Both the position numbers and the translations under genes were made by a program. The notes beneath the pieces are model-generated. The model made no database searches. It had not been told where the DNA came from and saw only the letters and a program-made list of their open reading frames with translations. DNA of 35,735 bases from Sporolactobacillus inulinus. Lineage in GTDB: Bacteria > Bacillota > Bacilli > Bacillales > Sporolactobacillaceae. This document shows, piece by piece, positions 17,292-25,344 of the stretch. Position 1 is the first letter of the stretch; each line of letters starts with the position of its first letter. The DNA lies in contig NZ_BJMS01000036.1 of NCBI RefSeq assembly GCF_006539285.1, forward strand, positions 1 through 35,735, given 5' to 3'.

Positions 17292-17932
17292 GGAAGCGGA
17301 ACAATTTTCGTACCATGGACCTCTTGAACCGACAACTGTTGAGCAACGAACGCAGCGTTCACGGTCGTGATGCCGCCGCCAGGCAGAATGATCAGTCGGC
17401 CGGCGGCATGGTGAATCAGTTTGCGTAAATGATTCAAGTGATGCGTGATCGGCTGATCCATTGGTCCGCCATGGGTCAGGATTCTTTTAACACCGCGCGC
17501 CGCTAACCAGTCAATGGCAACAAATTGATCCTCGTGGGAGAGTTGATCAAATGCCATATGAAAGGTGATTTCTAAATCGAAAGCTGCATCGATTAAGTCA
17601 GCAGTTGCACCAACATCGAGCTGATTTTGATCGGTCAGGCATCCAAAAACGACGCCATCGGCACCGAAGCGGCTTGCCTGATCGATGTCTGCACGCATGA
17701 TGCAGCGCTCATTTCGGGAAAAGACAAAATTACCGCCGCGAGGACGAATCATGACCATTACCGGGATGTTGCGGGCATGGCAGAAGCGGACCGTATGCGC
17801 CATAACGCCGGAGCTGACCGTGGTACCGCCGACTGCGAGGTTGTCGCACAGCTCAATCCGGTCTGCACCGCGTTCAATTGCTTTCGGAACATGGGTGAAA
17901 TTTTCTGAACAGAATTCTTTGATTAAAGTCAT
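17288..17932 (-). CDS. cutC: CutC-family protein (PF03932)
   Basis: 214-residue TIM-barrel protein. Family signatures are CSENFTHVPKAIERGADRIELCDNLAVGGTTVS at 8-40, MVMIRPRGGNFVFS at about 59-72 and ILTHGG near 150. The family was linked to copper tolerance in E. coli, though the molecular role is disputed. The ATG follows GAGG at eight bases. It ends convergently with the dipeptidase gene, and I see no hairpin between them. Confidence 0.85.
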   Translation of the reverse strand: MTLIKEFCSENFTHVPKAIERGADRIELCDNLAVGGTTVSSGVMAHTVRFCHARNIPVMVMIRPRGGNFVFSRNERCIMRADIDQASRFGADGVVFGCLTDQNQLDVGATADLIDAAFDLEITFHMAFDQLSHEDQFVAIDWLAARGVKRILTHGGPMDQPITHHLNHLRKLIHHAAGRLIILPGGGITTVNAAFVAQQLSVQEVHGTKIVPLP

Positions 17933-18013
17933 TGAATACGCCTCTTTTCTTCATAGAGTTAGCGTACCATGAAAATGAATTTGATACGATTTTGCAAAGG
18001 CAGATGTTTTCTA

Positions 18014-18481
18014 ATGAAGAATCGAATTGAACGAATGACACAGGAACAAGCTGAAGAAATCGCCTTTCATTGGCATTATGAAGGCGAGTATTCTTTTTAC
18101 GATATGGAAGCAGATGAAGAGGATCTGCAGGAACTACTTAGCGCTGAAGCTCGCGGCGATGCTTATTACAGCGTCATCCAAGGGCAGGAACTGGTTGGCT
18201 TTTTTTGCTTTTTTCCTGTTTCAAACCAAACCATTGAAATCGGTTTAGGTATGAAGCCGGAACTAACCGGTAAGGGGAAGGGACAGCAATTCGTTGAGGC
18301 AGGCATTCAATATATTATCTCAAAAAGCAGACCCGATCATCTGACGCTGTCTGTTGCGACCTTCAATCAGCGAGCGATAAAAGTATATAAAAAAGCAGGA
18401 TTTGTCGAGGAAGGCAGTTTTCTTCAGGAGACAAATGGCGGACGCTATCTTTTTATAAAAATGAACTACCAATGCTATTAA
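18014..18481 (+). CDS. GNAT-family N-acetyltransferase (1)
   Basis: About 155 residues from the ATG at 18014 (MKNRIERM...), after AAAGG at a rather long distance; an upstream ATG at 17969 has no site. The acetyl-CoA loop is IGLGMKPELTGKGKGQQFV, the Q/RxxGxG/A motif region. The end VATFNQRAIKVYKKAGFVEEG is the usual motif B. The substrate is unknown. It stands first in a run of three acetyltransferase genes. Confidence 0.75.
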   Translation: MKNRIERMTQEQAEEIAFHWHYEGEYSFYDMEADEEDLQELLSAEARGDAYYSVIQGQELVGFFCFFPVSNQTIEIGLGMKPELTGKGKGQQFVEAGIQYIISKSRPDHLTLSVATFNQRAIKVYKKAGFVEEGSFLQETNGGRYLFIKMNYQCY

Positions 18482-18531
18482 CGCAGTACGAGTCCGATTT
18501 ATTTGATGATTGACAAGGAGGCGGTGAGTAT

Positions 18532-19044
18532 ATGATCAAATTTATAAAAGCAACGGTTAAGCATGCAGATGACCTTGGTCTTGTCCATGCTTCTTCATGG
18601 AAAGCGGCCTATCAAGGCATTGTTCCGCAATCGTACTTGGATCAGCTGACCGCTCAATCACGCGCTGCTTTTTTCAAAAAGGCGGTACCGATGAGTAAGC
18701 ATGCCTTTTACATCGCTTATTCAGATGGGAAGCCGGTGGGCATGATTTCATTCGGCAAGGCACGTGATCAAGAGTTAGCAGACGATGTCGGGGAAATAAG
18801 CGCGCTCTATTACCGATCCAATGTGTGGGGCAAAGGCTATGGGCGGCAACTGATGGATCTTGCCGTCCGCCAATTAAAGGAACAAAATTATAAAACAGTC
18901 AGCCTGTGGGTGTTCGAACAGAATGCACACGCCAGAAGATTCTACGAAAAATACGGATTTGTCTTTGATGGAAAAAAGGAAGAATTAGAGATTGGCGGTA
19001 AGAAACTGACGGAAATGCGGTATCACTACCAAATACCGGATTGA
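18532..19044 (+). CDS. GNAT-family N-acetyltransferase (2)
   Basis: 170 residues. The start region ...DLGLVHASSWKAAYQGIVPQSYLDQL is typical of a common Bacilli GNAT subfamily. Acetyl-CoA motif NVWGKGYGRQLMDLA near 100-115 and motif B WVFEQNAHARRFYEKYGF. AAGGAGGCGG lies just before the ATG. It is 13 bases from the next GNAT gene, so they are probably co-transcribed. Substrate unknown. Confidence 0.85.
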   Translation: MIKFIKATVKHADDLGLVHASSWKAAYQGIVPQSYLDQLTAQSRAAFFKKAVPMSKHAFYIAYSDGKPVGMISFGKARDQELADDVGEISALYYRSNVWGKGYGRQLMDLAVRQLKEQNYKTVSLWVFEQNAHARRFYEKYGFVFDGKKEELEIGGKKLTEMRYHYQIPD

Positions 19045-19057
19045 GGAGCTTGGGTAC

Positions 19058-19543
19058 ATGAAATGGACCATAGAACGTATTCAACCGGGGGATCGTGAGA
19101 AAATTATTCAGCTTGTGATTAATAACTGGGGCAGTGAAGTGATGGTTGTTCATGACGAATGCTTTCATTTGGCAGAGCAGCCGGGATTTCTTGCAAAGGG
19201 TGGTCAGCAAATTCTCGGACTGCTGACCTATCGGATTGATCAAAATACTGATGCCGAACTGCTGTCACTGGATAGTTTTCAAGAAAATGTAGGGATCGGG
19301 AGTGCGCTTGTAAAAAGATTTTTGCGGATTGAAGGTCCCAAGCGCTTTTATTTGACCACAACCAATGACAATGTCCGCGCGCTACAGTTCTACCAAAAAA
19401 GAGGCTTCACTCTTTGCACACTTCGTAGAAATGCTGTGCAGCACGCGCGACAATTGAAGCCGGAAATCCCGCTAGTGGCTGAAAATGGAATTCCCATTGA
19501 GCATGAGTTGGAACTGGAATGGTTTAAGGAGGATGATGGATGA
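19058..19543 (+). CDS. GNAT-family N-acetyltransferase (3)
   Basis: 161 residues. Motif A is LDSFQENVGIGSALV, with NVGIGS in place of the usual arginine-led loop, and motif B is TTTNDNVRALQFYQKRGF. It starts after GAGGAGCTTGGGTAC. Its stop overlaps the start of a 32-codon frame (ATGA). Substrate unknown. Confidence 0.8.
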   Translation: MKWTIERIQPGDREKIIQLVINNWGSEVMVVHDECFHLAEQPGFLAKGGQQILGLLTYRIDQNTDAELLSLDSFQENVGIGSALVKRFLRIEGPKRFYLTTTNDNVRALQFYQKRGFTLCTLRRNAVQHARQLKPEIPLVAENGIPIEHELELEWFKEDDG

Positions 19544-19638
19544 TGGTTGAATTTCTTGGCCATTTGGTTTCGATACTTGCGGATCTCTTTTGGTTCAATG
19601 AAAAAAAGAAAAAAACAACGCATCATAACAAACCATAA
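19540..19638 (+). CDS. Small 32-residue protein, possibly translated
   Basis: Frame MMVEFLGHLVSILADLFWFN followed by a lysine-rich tail (EKKKKTTHHNKP). It overlaps the upstream stop by ATGA and has AAGGAGG exactly seven bases before the ATG, which is the main support. One hydrophobic segment (3-19) then a basic tail suggests a small membrane-associated peptide. No family recognised. Confidence 0.4.
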   Translation: MMVEFLGHLVSILADLFWFNEKKKKTTHHNKP

Positions 19639-19762
19639 GTAATGGGCAGCGCTTCACGCGAAAGTGGAAAACAATTGACAAACTTTCAACGTGTGCGAGT
19701 CAGAGCGCGTCCTTATAATAGACTTTAACAATAGAATAGAAGATCATCGGAGGGATTCAATC

Positions 19763-19942
19763 ATGGAAAGCTATGATGCCGTGTTAGCCTTTTTTGAAAA
19801 AGCTGATGCACCGGCAAATGCGGGTAAAGTCGCTGAAGCAACTGGAATCGACAAAAAAGAAGTCAACAAAGTCATGACTAAATTGAAAAAAGAAGAGAAG
19901 ATTGTCTCACCGAAGCGCTGCTACTGGGAGATCAAGAAATGA
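19763..19942 (+). CDS. Small winged-helix DNA-binding-like protein
   Basis: 59 residues from the ATG at 19763, which follows CGGAGGGATTCAATC; the frame is open further upstream but without a site. The sequence AGKVAEATGIDKKEVNKVMTKLKKEEKIVSPKRCYWEI reads as a minimal winged helix: helix-turn-helix plus a beta-hairpin wing. Such short proteins are found in many Firmicutes without known function. A terminator follows directly. Confidence 0.7.
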   Translation: MESYDAVLAFFEKADAPANAGKVAEATGIDKKEVNKVMTKLKKEEKIVSPKRCYWEIKK

Positions 19943-19950
19943 GACAGGAG

Positions 19951-19990
19951 AGGAGGGAACGGTATTGGCGTCCCCTCCTTTTAATTTTTT
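19951..19990 (+). terminator. Terminator behind the winged-helix gene
   Basis: AGGAGGG (19951-19957) pairs with CCCTCCT (19973-19979), followed by a T-rich tract TTTTAATTTTTT. Confidence 0.7.
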
Positions 19991-20137
19991 CGACCCTCTA
20001 TGCTTTGAAGAACTTAGGAGCCCGCAGTCTGGATGCACGGAAAAGCTTTTATCAGCTGCGTCTCAATCTTTTTTTGCGTATAAGATCCGCAGCGGTTTGC
20101 CATGCTAAGCGATGATTACTTAGTCTGGAGTGATAGC

Positions 20138-20563
20138 ATGGAAACGGTTTCTGAATTGCTGCAGCGCTTGGAGTACTTGCAGCATTTTAACAGAGAGGAA
20201 CGCATCTGGATGGGAACAATGGTTTCGTTTATGCGCAGACATCTGCCGAATTGGCAGGAAACGACCTTTTGCTGCATGCCGGCGTATCGAAACGGTCATC
20301 ACTACATTGCTTTCTACGCCTCAAGAGGTTCCTTTGCCTTTTACATCAATGACAGCGGGGAATGGCTGCATCTCAAGGAACAGCTGTCGCATGCGGCATT
20401 CGGCAAGCGATCGGTTCGTGTTCCGCTTGAGAATACGGCAGTTATACCCGTCTTTTTTGATGCATGTCGCAGCGTCTCAAGACGTGTAAACCGAATAAAG
20501 AAGAGGGCTCAGTCGACTAATTTTTTGAAAAATGATTCGGTTGCCAAAAAATTATTACGGTGA
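20138..20563 (+). CDS. DUF1801/YdhG-like protein
   Basis: 141 residues from the ATG at 20138 (METVSELL...), preceded by GGAG at about 9 bases; the ATG at 20102 is less well supported. Features FMRRHLPNWQETTFCCMPAYRNGHHYIAFYASRGSFAFYI fit the DUF1801 fold, which includes the YdhG/Fra-type proteins linked to iron handling. The C-terminus is basic (RRVNRIKKRAQ). The promoter of the riboswitch operon overlaps its stop codon. Family assignment is from pattern only. Confidence 0.55.
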   Translation: METVSELLQRLEYLQHFNREERIWMGTMVSFMRRHLPNWQETTFCCMPAYRNGHHYIAFYASRGSFAFYINDSGEWLHLKEQLSHAAFGKRSVRVPLENTAVIPVFFDACRSVSRRVNRIKKRAQSTNFLKNDSVAKKLLR

Positions 20564-20569
20564 TATAAT
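20541..20569 (+). promoter_or_regulatory. Promoter of the riboswitch/ECF operon
   Basis: TTGCCA (20541-20546), 17-base spacer, TATAAT (20564-20569) with an extended TGA directly before it. This is one of the best promoters in the window. Transcription would start near 20576, about 40 bases before the aptamer. Confidence 0.8.
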
Positions 20570-20615
20570 TTTATTAATGTTAGATCGAAATAAAGTCGAA
20601 GAGACCTATTAAGAA

Positions 20616-20683
20616 ACCGTATAAGTCTGCAAATAGGGTGCGGACGTTTCTACGCGGCAACCGTAAATTGCCTGCACTATGGT
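20616..20683 (+). ncRNA. Purine riboswitch aptamer, guanine class (C74)
   Basis: All parts of the purine aptamer are readable. P1 is ACCGTA (20616-20621) with TATGGT (20678-20683). P2 is GTCTGC (20625-20630) with GCGGAC (20640-20645). J2/3 has the invariant TTTCTA (20647-20652). P3 is GCGGCA (20654-20659) with TGCC and GC (20669-20675, one bulged T). L3 has ACCGTAA and L2 has GG for the loop-loop contact. The specificity base in J3/1 is C (20677), as in xpt, so the predicted ligand is guanine or hypoxanthine rather than adenine. Confidence 0.9.
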
Positions 20684-20796
20684 GTTCTGATCATTCCGAG
20701 CGAGTCGAATGTAGTTTGCGTTGCCCGCACAAGTAAGTTTGGCTCGGCTCATCGGAACTCGCCATAGGCAGAGGACACCTGTTCCCTGCCTTTTTT
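20681..20796 (+). terminator. Riboswitch expression platform: antiterminator and terminator
   Basis: The terminator stem GGCAGAGGAC / GTTCCCTGCC (20767-20776, 20781-20790) is followed by six Ts (20791-20796). GGTGTTCT (20681-20688) can instead pair with AGGACACC (20772-20779), with one G-T pair. The first three bases of that antiterminator are also the 3' strand of P1. Ligand binding should hold P1 together, free the terminator and switch the operon off. Between them, CCGAGC and GCTCGG can form another helix. Confidence 0.85.
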
Positions 20797-20845
20797 GTTC
20801 TATGAAACCGTGAAACTTTTTGAAAGGGATACAGGTGAAGGATTA

Positions 20846-21409
20846 ATGGATGAATATTTACTCAAAGTTGCCGGCGTCGAGCGGAAATTACCGATTGTTC
20901 GGATTGCGGACAATATTAAGATCGCAAGTTTCGTTATCCTAGGGGATACAGAACTCGTTGAGGCTGCTGCTCAAGAATTGAAAGAACGGATACCGGATGC
21001 GGATTATTTTATCACTGCCGAAGCAAAAGGAATTCCGCTTGTCTATGAACTATCACGACTCTGCGGTAAGAAACGTTATTTTGTTGCAAGAAAGAGCATT
21101 AAACCGTATATGAGTGATCCATTTGCGACGGAGGTCTATTCAATTACCACGCAGAGAAAGCAGCTGCTCTGTATTGAAAAAGAAGAAAGTGATCTTATTA
21201 AAGGAAAACGAATTCTGATTGTGGACGATGTAATCAGTACCGGGGAATCCTCGCGGGCACTGGAAGCACTGGTTACCCGTGCCGGGGGTAAGGTTGTCGG
21301 TAAAGCGGCGATCCTTGCAGAAGGAAAAGACGCGGTAAATCGTGACGACATTATCTATCTCGGAGAATTGCCGCTCTTTCCCATTGAGTCATCGGATGCC
21401 ATTCAATAA
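20846..21409 (+). CDS. Purine-type phosphoribosyltransferase
   Basis: 187 residues from the ATG at 20846 (MDEYLLKVAG...), after GGTGAAGGA. Earlier in-frame starts would overlap the riboswitch T-run. The PRPP loop is VDDVISTGES at 126-135. AEAKGIPLVYEL near 57-68 and FVARKSIKPYM resemble adenine and xanthine phosphoribosyltransferases. It should join a purine base to PRPP to make the nucleotide. It is the first gene after the guanine riboswitch and is followed by the ECF transporter genes, so it would trap the imported base. Base specificity is not certain. Confidence 0.8.
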   Translation: MDEYLLKVAGVERKLPIVRIADNIKIASFVILGDTELVEAAAQELKERIPDADYFITAEAKGIPLVYELSRLCGKKRYFVARKSIKPYMSDPFATEVYSITTQRKQLLCIEKEESDLIKGKRILIVDDVISTGESSRALEALVTRAGGKVVGKAAILAEGKDAVNRDDIIYLGELPLFPIESSDAIQ

Positions 21410-21424
21410 AGCGGGGAGATCACT

Positions 21425-23095
21425 ATGAGCTTCAAAATTGAAAAGATAAGCTATCAATACAGTGCAGAGGCACCGCTTATCTTAAAAAATATTAATATGG
21501 AGATCCGTCCAGCCGAAGTAACGGCGATTGTCGGGCCGAGCGGAAGCGGTAAATCAACGCTGGTCAGTATTTTGAGCGGAGTCATCCCGGAGCTGATGAA
21601 CAAAGGACTGCTAACGGGAACATTTCATCATAAGGATGACGTGATGATCTCGGTAGTTAGTCAGACCCCTGAGAATCAGTTGTTCGGCTACGGCGTTGAG
21701 GATGCGCTCGCGTTCGGCGTAGAGAACCTAGGCCTTAGCAGCGAGAAAATTAGTGAACGGGTTGAATCGGTACTCAATTTACTACATATTCAGCATTTGC
21801 GCAAGCGCGCCGTATCGACACTGTCCGGCGGGCAGCGGCAGGCGGTATGTATTGCATCGGTGCTTGCGATGAAGCCGGATCTTGTGATTATGGACGAGCC
21901 GGTCAGCTCGCTTGATCCAAAAGGAAAGCACTTAATTCAGTCGGTAGTGAACCAGCTTCGCGCTGCGGGACAGACCACGGTCATCGTAGACAACAATCTG
22001 GATTGGTTTTCAGATATTGTTGATCATGTCGTCGGTATTGACCATGGGGAAGTCGTGTTTGACGGAAACCGCGATGAATTTTTTGCAGATGCGCCGCTTG
22101 CTCAGCGCCTTGGCGTCATCGTTCCACAAACGGTTGACATTTATCACGAACTTGCGAAAAAGGCGGACGATTTAAAGCCGTTCACAACGGTTGACGAAGC
22201 TTACGCAGCGCTTAAAGATCGATTTGTGTCGGCAACGTCGCAACAAGCGGCGGATACTCAAAGTCCTTCGGAACACGTGCTCGAGGTGAACGACCTCAGC
22301 AAGAGCTTTGCAGATGGTTTTCAAGCACTAAAAAAGATCAATGCCGGGTTTGAAAAAGGCAAGATCATCTCAATTCTTGGTCAGAATGGATCGGGAAAAA
22401 CAACCCTGGTCAAGCATTTGAACGGTTTGCACCGGCCTACTGCGGGATCGGTCACTTATCTTGGCAAGAAAACGACAAATAAGTCGGTTGCTGAAATTAG
22501 TCGTGATGTGATCCTCGTTTTTCAGCATCCGGAGCACATGCTTTTTGAAGAGAATGTCTACCGTGAACTGACCTTTTGCGCGCGTGCCCAAGGGATCCCG
22601 TTCGCAGAAAAAGATGCTATGGAAGTGCTTGAAAACTATGATCTGTTAAAAGACAAAGAGGAGCTTCCGGTGAATCTGTCGATGGGCAAAAAGCATTTGC
22701 TGACGATTCTCTCGGTTCTCTTTTCAAGCGCCGAAGTAGTCATCTTGGATGAACCGACACTGGGTATGGATCTGCATTTACGTCGCCATTTGGAGGCAAT
22801 TATCCACAAACTGAAGGAGCAGGGCAAGACCGTGATCCTCATCAGTCATGAGATTCCGCTGGTCTTTAAGCTCTCCGATCAGCTGCTCGTTCTGGATCAT
22901 GCAGAGAAGCTTGCGGCTGGCAGCGTGCAGCAGCTTGCTGAAAATGAAGCTTTGTTCGAGAAAATCCAAATCGACCTTCCTCCGGTGGTTCGATTGTCGA
23001 AGAAACTGGGACTGTCTCCGCTTGCCTGCGACGTCGCAAGTTTCGCGGCTCAAATTGATGAACTTCAGAAAATCGGGGGTGCAGAACGTGGGTGA
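21425..23095 (+). CDS. ECF transporter fused ATPase EcfAA'
   Basis: 556 residues with two ABC domains in one chain. Domain 1: Walker A GPSGSGKST near 38-46, signature LSGGQRQ near 136, Walker B LVIMDEPVSSLDP near 155. Domain 2 (from about 287): Walker A GQNGSGKTT near 320, a degenerate signature LSMGK in place of LSGGQ near 419, Walker B VVILDEPTLGMD. Energises uptake together with EcfT and an S-component. The start follows AGCGGGGAGATCACT, 15 bases after the phosphoribosyltransferase. The unusual second signature may make one ATP site slow. Confidence 0.9.
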   Translation: MSFKIEKISYQYSAEAPLILKNINMEIRPAEVTAIVGPSGSGKSTLVSILSGVIPELMNKGLLTGTFHHKDDVMISVVSQTPENQLFGYGVEDALAFGVENLGLSSEKISERVESVLNLLHIQHLRKRAVSTLSGGQRQAVCIASVLAMKPDLVIMDEPVSSLDPKGKHLIQSVVNQLRAAGQTTVIVDNNLDWFSDIVDHVVGIDHGEVVFDGNRDEFFADAPLAQRLGVIVPQTVDIYHELAKKADDLKPFTTVDEAYAALKDRFVSATSQQAADTQSPSEHVLEVNDLSKSFADGFQALKKINAGFEKGKIISILGQNGSGKTTLVKHLNGLHRPTAGSVTYLGKKTTNKSVAEISRDVILVFQHPEHMLFEENVYRELTFCARAQGIPFAEKDAMEVLENYDLLKDKEELPVNLSMGKKHLLTILSVLFSSAEVVILDEPTLGMDLHLRRHLEAIIHKLKEQGKTVILISHEIPLVFKLSDQLLVLDHAEKLAAGSVQQLAENEALFEKIQIDLPPVVRLSKKLGLSPLACDVASFAAQIDELQKIGGAERG

Positions 23096-23903
23096 CTTTC
23101 TGCAGTATGTTGAATTGAATTCGTTCCTGCACCGGCTTGATCCGCGCAGCAAATTTGTCTTTTTTATCATCATGTCGGTTTTAACTTCTTTTGTGAAGAG
23201 CGGAGCGGCACTCTTATTTCTTTTTCTTGTTTTCATCGCCATCTGGCTGATTGGAGGAATCGGCAGTTATATACTGGTGCTGGCAAACAAAGTCAAGGTA
23301 CTGCTCCTATTTATTTTCCTGCTCTGGCTGGTGCTTGGGCTGTTTACAGTGAATGAAGGACCGGCCATCTTCCGATCAGGGTTCTCATTGTTCGGTCATG
23401 CGTATGTGTTCAGTTTGGAATGGTTTGATTTCTATAAAGGAGCGGTGTACGCACTGCGGATTTTCCTAATGATCTCCGCGTTCTATACCGTGATACTGAC
23501 GACGAATTTCAGCCAAATCATTCTTGGACTCCAATCATGGCGGGTGCCGTACGCGGTTGCTTTTGGTGTCGGGCTTGTATTCCAGATCATTCCGATGATT
23601 GTTCAGGAATTTGCGACCATTATGGAAGCGCAGAAGTCGCGCGGACTGGAAGTCGATAAATGCAGCGCATTTGCTAAATTAAAAAATTATGTCATTGTGT
23701 CGCTGCCGCTCCTATTCCGCGTGTTGAGCAAAGGGCATGCGATCTCGCTGGCCATGCATTATTATAAACTCAATTTTAAAGTAAAGCGGACTTCCTACCA
23801 AACCATTAGTGCCGGCCGATCCGATTTTTGGTTTGCTGCCACAACGATCGCAGCTACCGTAATGACGATTGTTTTACAAATTCGATTCTATATTCAAATC
23901 TAG
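23088..23903 (+). CDS. ecfT: ECF transporter transmembrane protein EcfT
   Basis: 271 residues from the GTG at 23088, eight bases after GGGGG and overlapping the EcfAA' stop. About five hydrophobic segments. The first coupling motif is seen in EAQKSRGLEVD near 180-190. Where the second Ala-Arg-Gly motif is expected I read KGHAISLAMHYY, so the RG pair is absent. EcfT joins the ATPases to the S-component. It belongs to a dedicated (group I) arrangement, since an S-component gene closes the same operon. Confidence 0.85.
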   Translation: MGDFLQYVELNSFLHRLDPRSKFVFFIIMSVLTSFVKSGAALLFLFLVFIAIWLIGGIGSYILVLANKVKVLLLFIFLLWLVLGLFTVNEGPAIFRSGFSLFGHAYVFSLEWFDFYKGAVYALRIFLMISAFYTVILTTNFSQIILGLQSWRVPYAVAFGVGLVFQIIPMIVQEFATIMEAQKSRGLEVDKCSAFAKLKNYVIVSLPLLFRVLSKGHAISLAMHYYKLNFKVKRTSYQTISAGRSDFWFAATTIAATVMTIVLQIRFYIQI

Positions 23904-23921
23904 GGAATTGATTAAATTCCC
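23903..23921 (+). promoter_or_regulatory. Hairpin between ecfT and the creatininase gene
   Basis: GGGAATT (23903-23909) and AATTCCC (23915-23921), perfect 7-bp stem, starting at the ecfT stop codon. The following TGTTTGT is a poor T-run, so it may be a weak attenuator or an mRNA-stabilising hairpin rather than the operon end. Confidence 0.4.
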
Positions 23922-23977
23922 TGTTTGTAACCGCTGATTTTTGAACATTTTAAATAATGGTACAGGAGGAATTCCTA

Positions 23978-24757
23978 ATGATTTCAAAATGGGAGAATTT
24001 AACGCGTGATGAACTTGCAGCCATTGATAAAGATTCGGCGATTGTTTTTCTGCCGACTGCGGCGACCGAGCAGCATGGACCGCATTTGCCAGTGGGCACC
24101 GATGCCATTATTTTATCTCAGTTAATCGATCATTTTATCGCAACACAAAGCTTCGATGAAGGCGCGCTGATCTTTGCTCCGCTGCTGAATGTCGGCAAGA
24201 GCAATGAGCATATGGGCTTTGCTGGTACGATAACCTACGGCACGCAGACCTACTACTCCGTGCTGCATGACATTGCTGGAGCGATTGCAGCAAGCGGGTT
24301 TAAGAAGCTGGTGCTGTTTAACAGCCATGGCGGCAATACCGACATGCTCAACATGATCAGCCGCGATCTGCGCATTGATTTCACTATGGATGTGTTCGTG
24401 TTCGACTGGTGGTTTACCTCATTTTGGGACAAGGGGCTTGAAGGTTTGAAAGAATCCGGTACATACGGCGTCTTCCATGCATGCGAGCTGGAGACATCGC
24501 TCATGCTGCACGCGGCTCCTGAAACAGTTCATATGGAACTTGCGGTGGATGAGGATCCGGTTGAGGCGCTGCGCGACAACGATTTTGTGACCTTATTCGG
24601 ACCGTACAATGCCGGCTGGAAAACAAAAGATGTGACAAAAAGCGGCGTGATCGGTGCACCGACCTACGCTACTGCTGAAAAAGGCAAAAAGCTGTTTGAC
24701 TATGCCGTTAAAGAGCTTAAAGATATCATATCTGCTTTTGCAAAAACAAATTATTGA
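23978..24757 (+). CDS. Creatininase-family amidohydrolase (PF02633)
   Basis: 259 residues from the ATG at 23978, after CAGGAGGAATTCCTA. Metal-binding motifs of the creatininase family are complete: TEQHGPHLPVGTD with Glu31, His33 and Asp42; SHGGN with His117; HACELETS at 167-174. The family opens cyclic amides or removes N-formyl groups; it includes creatininase and the ArfB FAPy-nucleotide deformylase. Its place between ecfT and the S-component, under a guanine riboswitch, suggests it acts on the imported compound. The exact substrate is inference and open. Confidence 0.85.
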   Translation: MISKWENLTRDELAAIDKDSAIVFLPTAATEQHGPHLPVGTDAIILSQLIDHFIATQSFDEGALIFAPLLNVGKSNEHMGFAGTITYGTQTYYSVLHDIAGAIAASGFKKLVLFNSHGGNTDMLNMISRDLRIDFTMDVFVFDWWFTSFWDKGLEGLKESGTYGVFHACELETSLMLHAAPETVHMELAVDEDPVEALRDNDFVTLFGPYNAGWKTKDVTKSGVIGAPTYATAEKGKKLFDYAVKELKDIISAFAKTNY

Positions 24758-24771
24758 GGAGGCGTTTTCCC

Positions 24772-25329
24772 GTGAAGAAATTTACCTTTGTCAACATCAT
24801 CTTTTTCGTTATTTTTGGTGTATTTACCGGCGTGCTTTGGGCGTACGGCAGCCCGATTCCGCTGATCCCGGGTGCCGTTCATTTCAGAACTTTTGCGTTT
24901 ATTATCCCTGCTATTGGTTTCTTATTCGGCCCGGTTTCCGGATTCTTTGCCGGCTACATCGGCACATTGGTTTGGTCACTGCTCGGCGGTTACTTCATTG
25001 CGCCTCATACCTTGATCGCGGACGGGCTTACGGTCGCTCTCAGTGCGGCGCTTCCAGCCTACATTATGACTCGGAAAAAGCCGCTTGAAAAACTTCTTGA
25101 AAATAAAGCGGCCTTCATTTGGCAATCGCTGTTCTGGTCGCTCCTGTTCGGCTGCTTGATGATCCTTGCAACCAGTTTTTCGCTCTCCTTCTTCACGGGG
25201 CTCGGCTACTGGTACTGTGTCGTATGGATCGGGATCGCAGATGTTGTGCCGATCGCACTCACACCGTTTGTGGTTGTACTGCTCGCGCCAAGACTCAAAC
25301 GGATTCAGACGATCATTCCGCGTATCTGA
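24772..25329 (+). CDS. ECF transporter substrate-binding S-component
   Basis: 185 residues from the GTG at 24772, after TGAGGAGGCGTTTTCCC. About six hydrophobic helices. The segment IPLIPGAVHFRTFAFIIPAIGFLFGPVSGFFAGYIGTLVWSLLGG near 29-75 has the small-residue-rich helix pattern used by S-components to pack on EcfT. It fits no subfamily (RibU, ThiT, BioY, FolT and so on) that I can name with confidence. By operon context it should bind a purine-related molecule. Last gene of the operon; a terminator follows. Confidence 0.8.
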   Translation: MKKFTFVNIIFFVIFGVFTGVLWAYGSPIPLIPGAVHFRTFAFIIPAIGFLFGPVSGFFAGYIGTLVWSLLGGYFIAPHTLIADGLTVALSAALPAYIMTRKKPLEKLLENKAAFIWQSLFWSLLFGCLMILATSFSLSFFTGLGYWYCVVWIGIADVVPIALTPFVVVLLAPRLKRIQTIIPRI

Positions 25330-25344
25330 CGATCATCAGTTCAG

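Noticed and set aside
19675-19719. TTGACA and TATAAT before the small winged-helix gene
   Set aside because: The two boxes are 33 bases apart, far from 17, so they cannot form one promoter; each may be chance or part of a different one.
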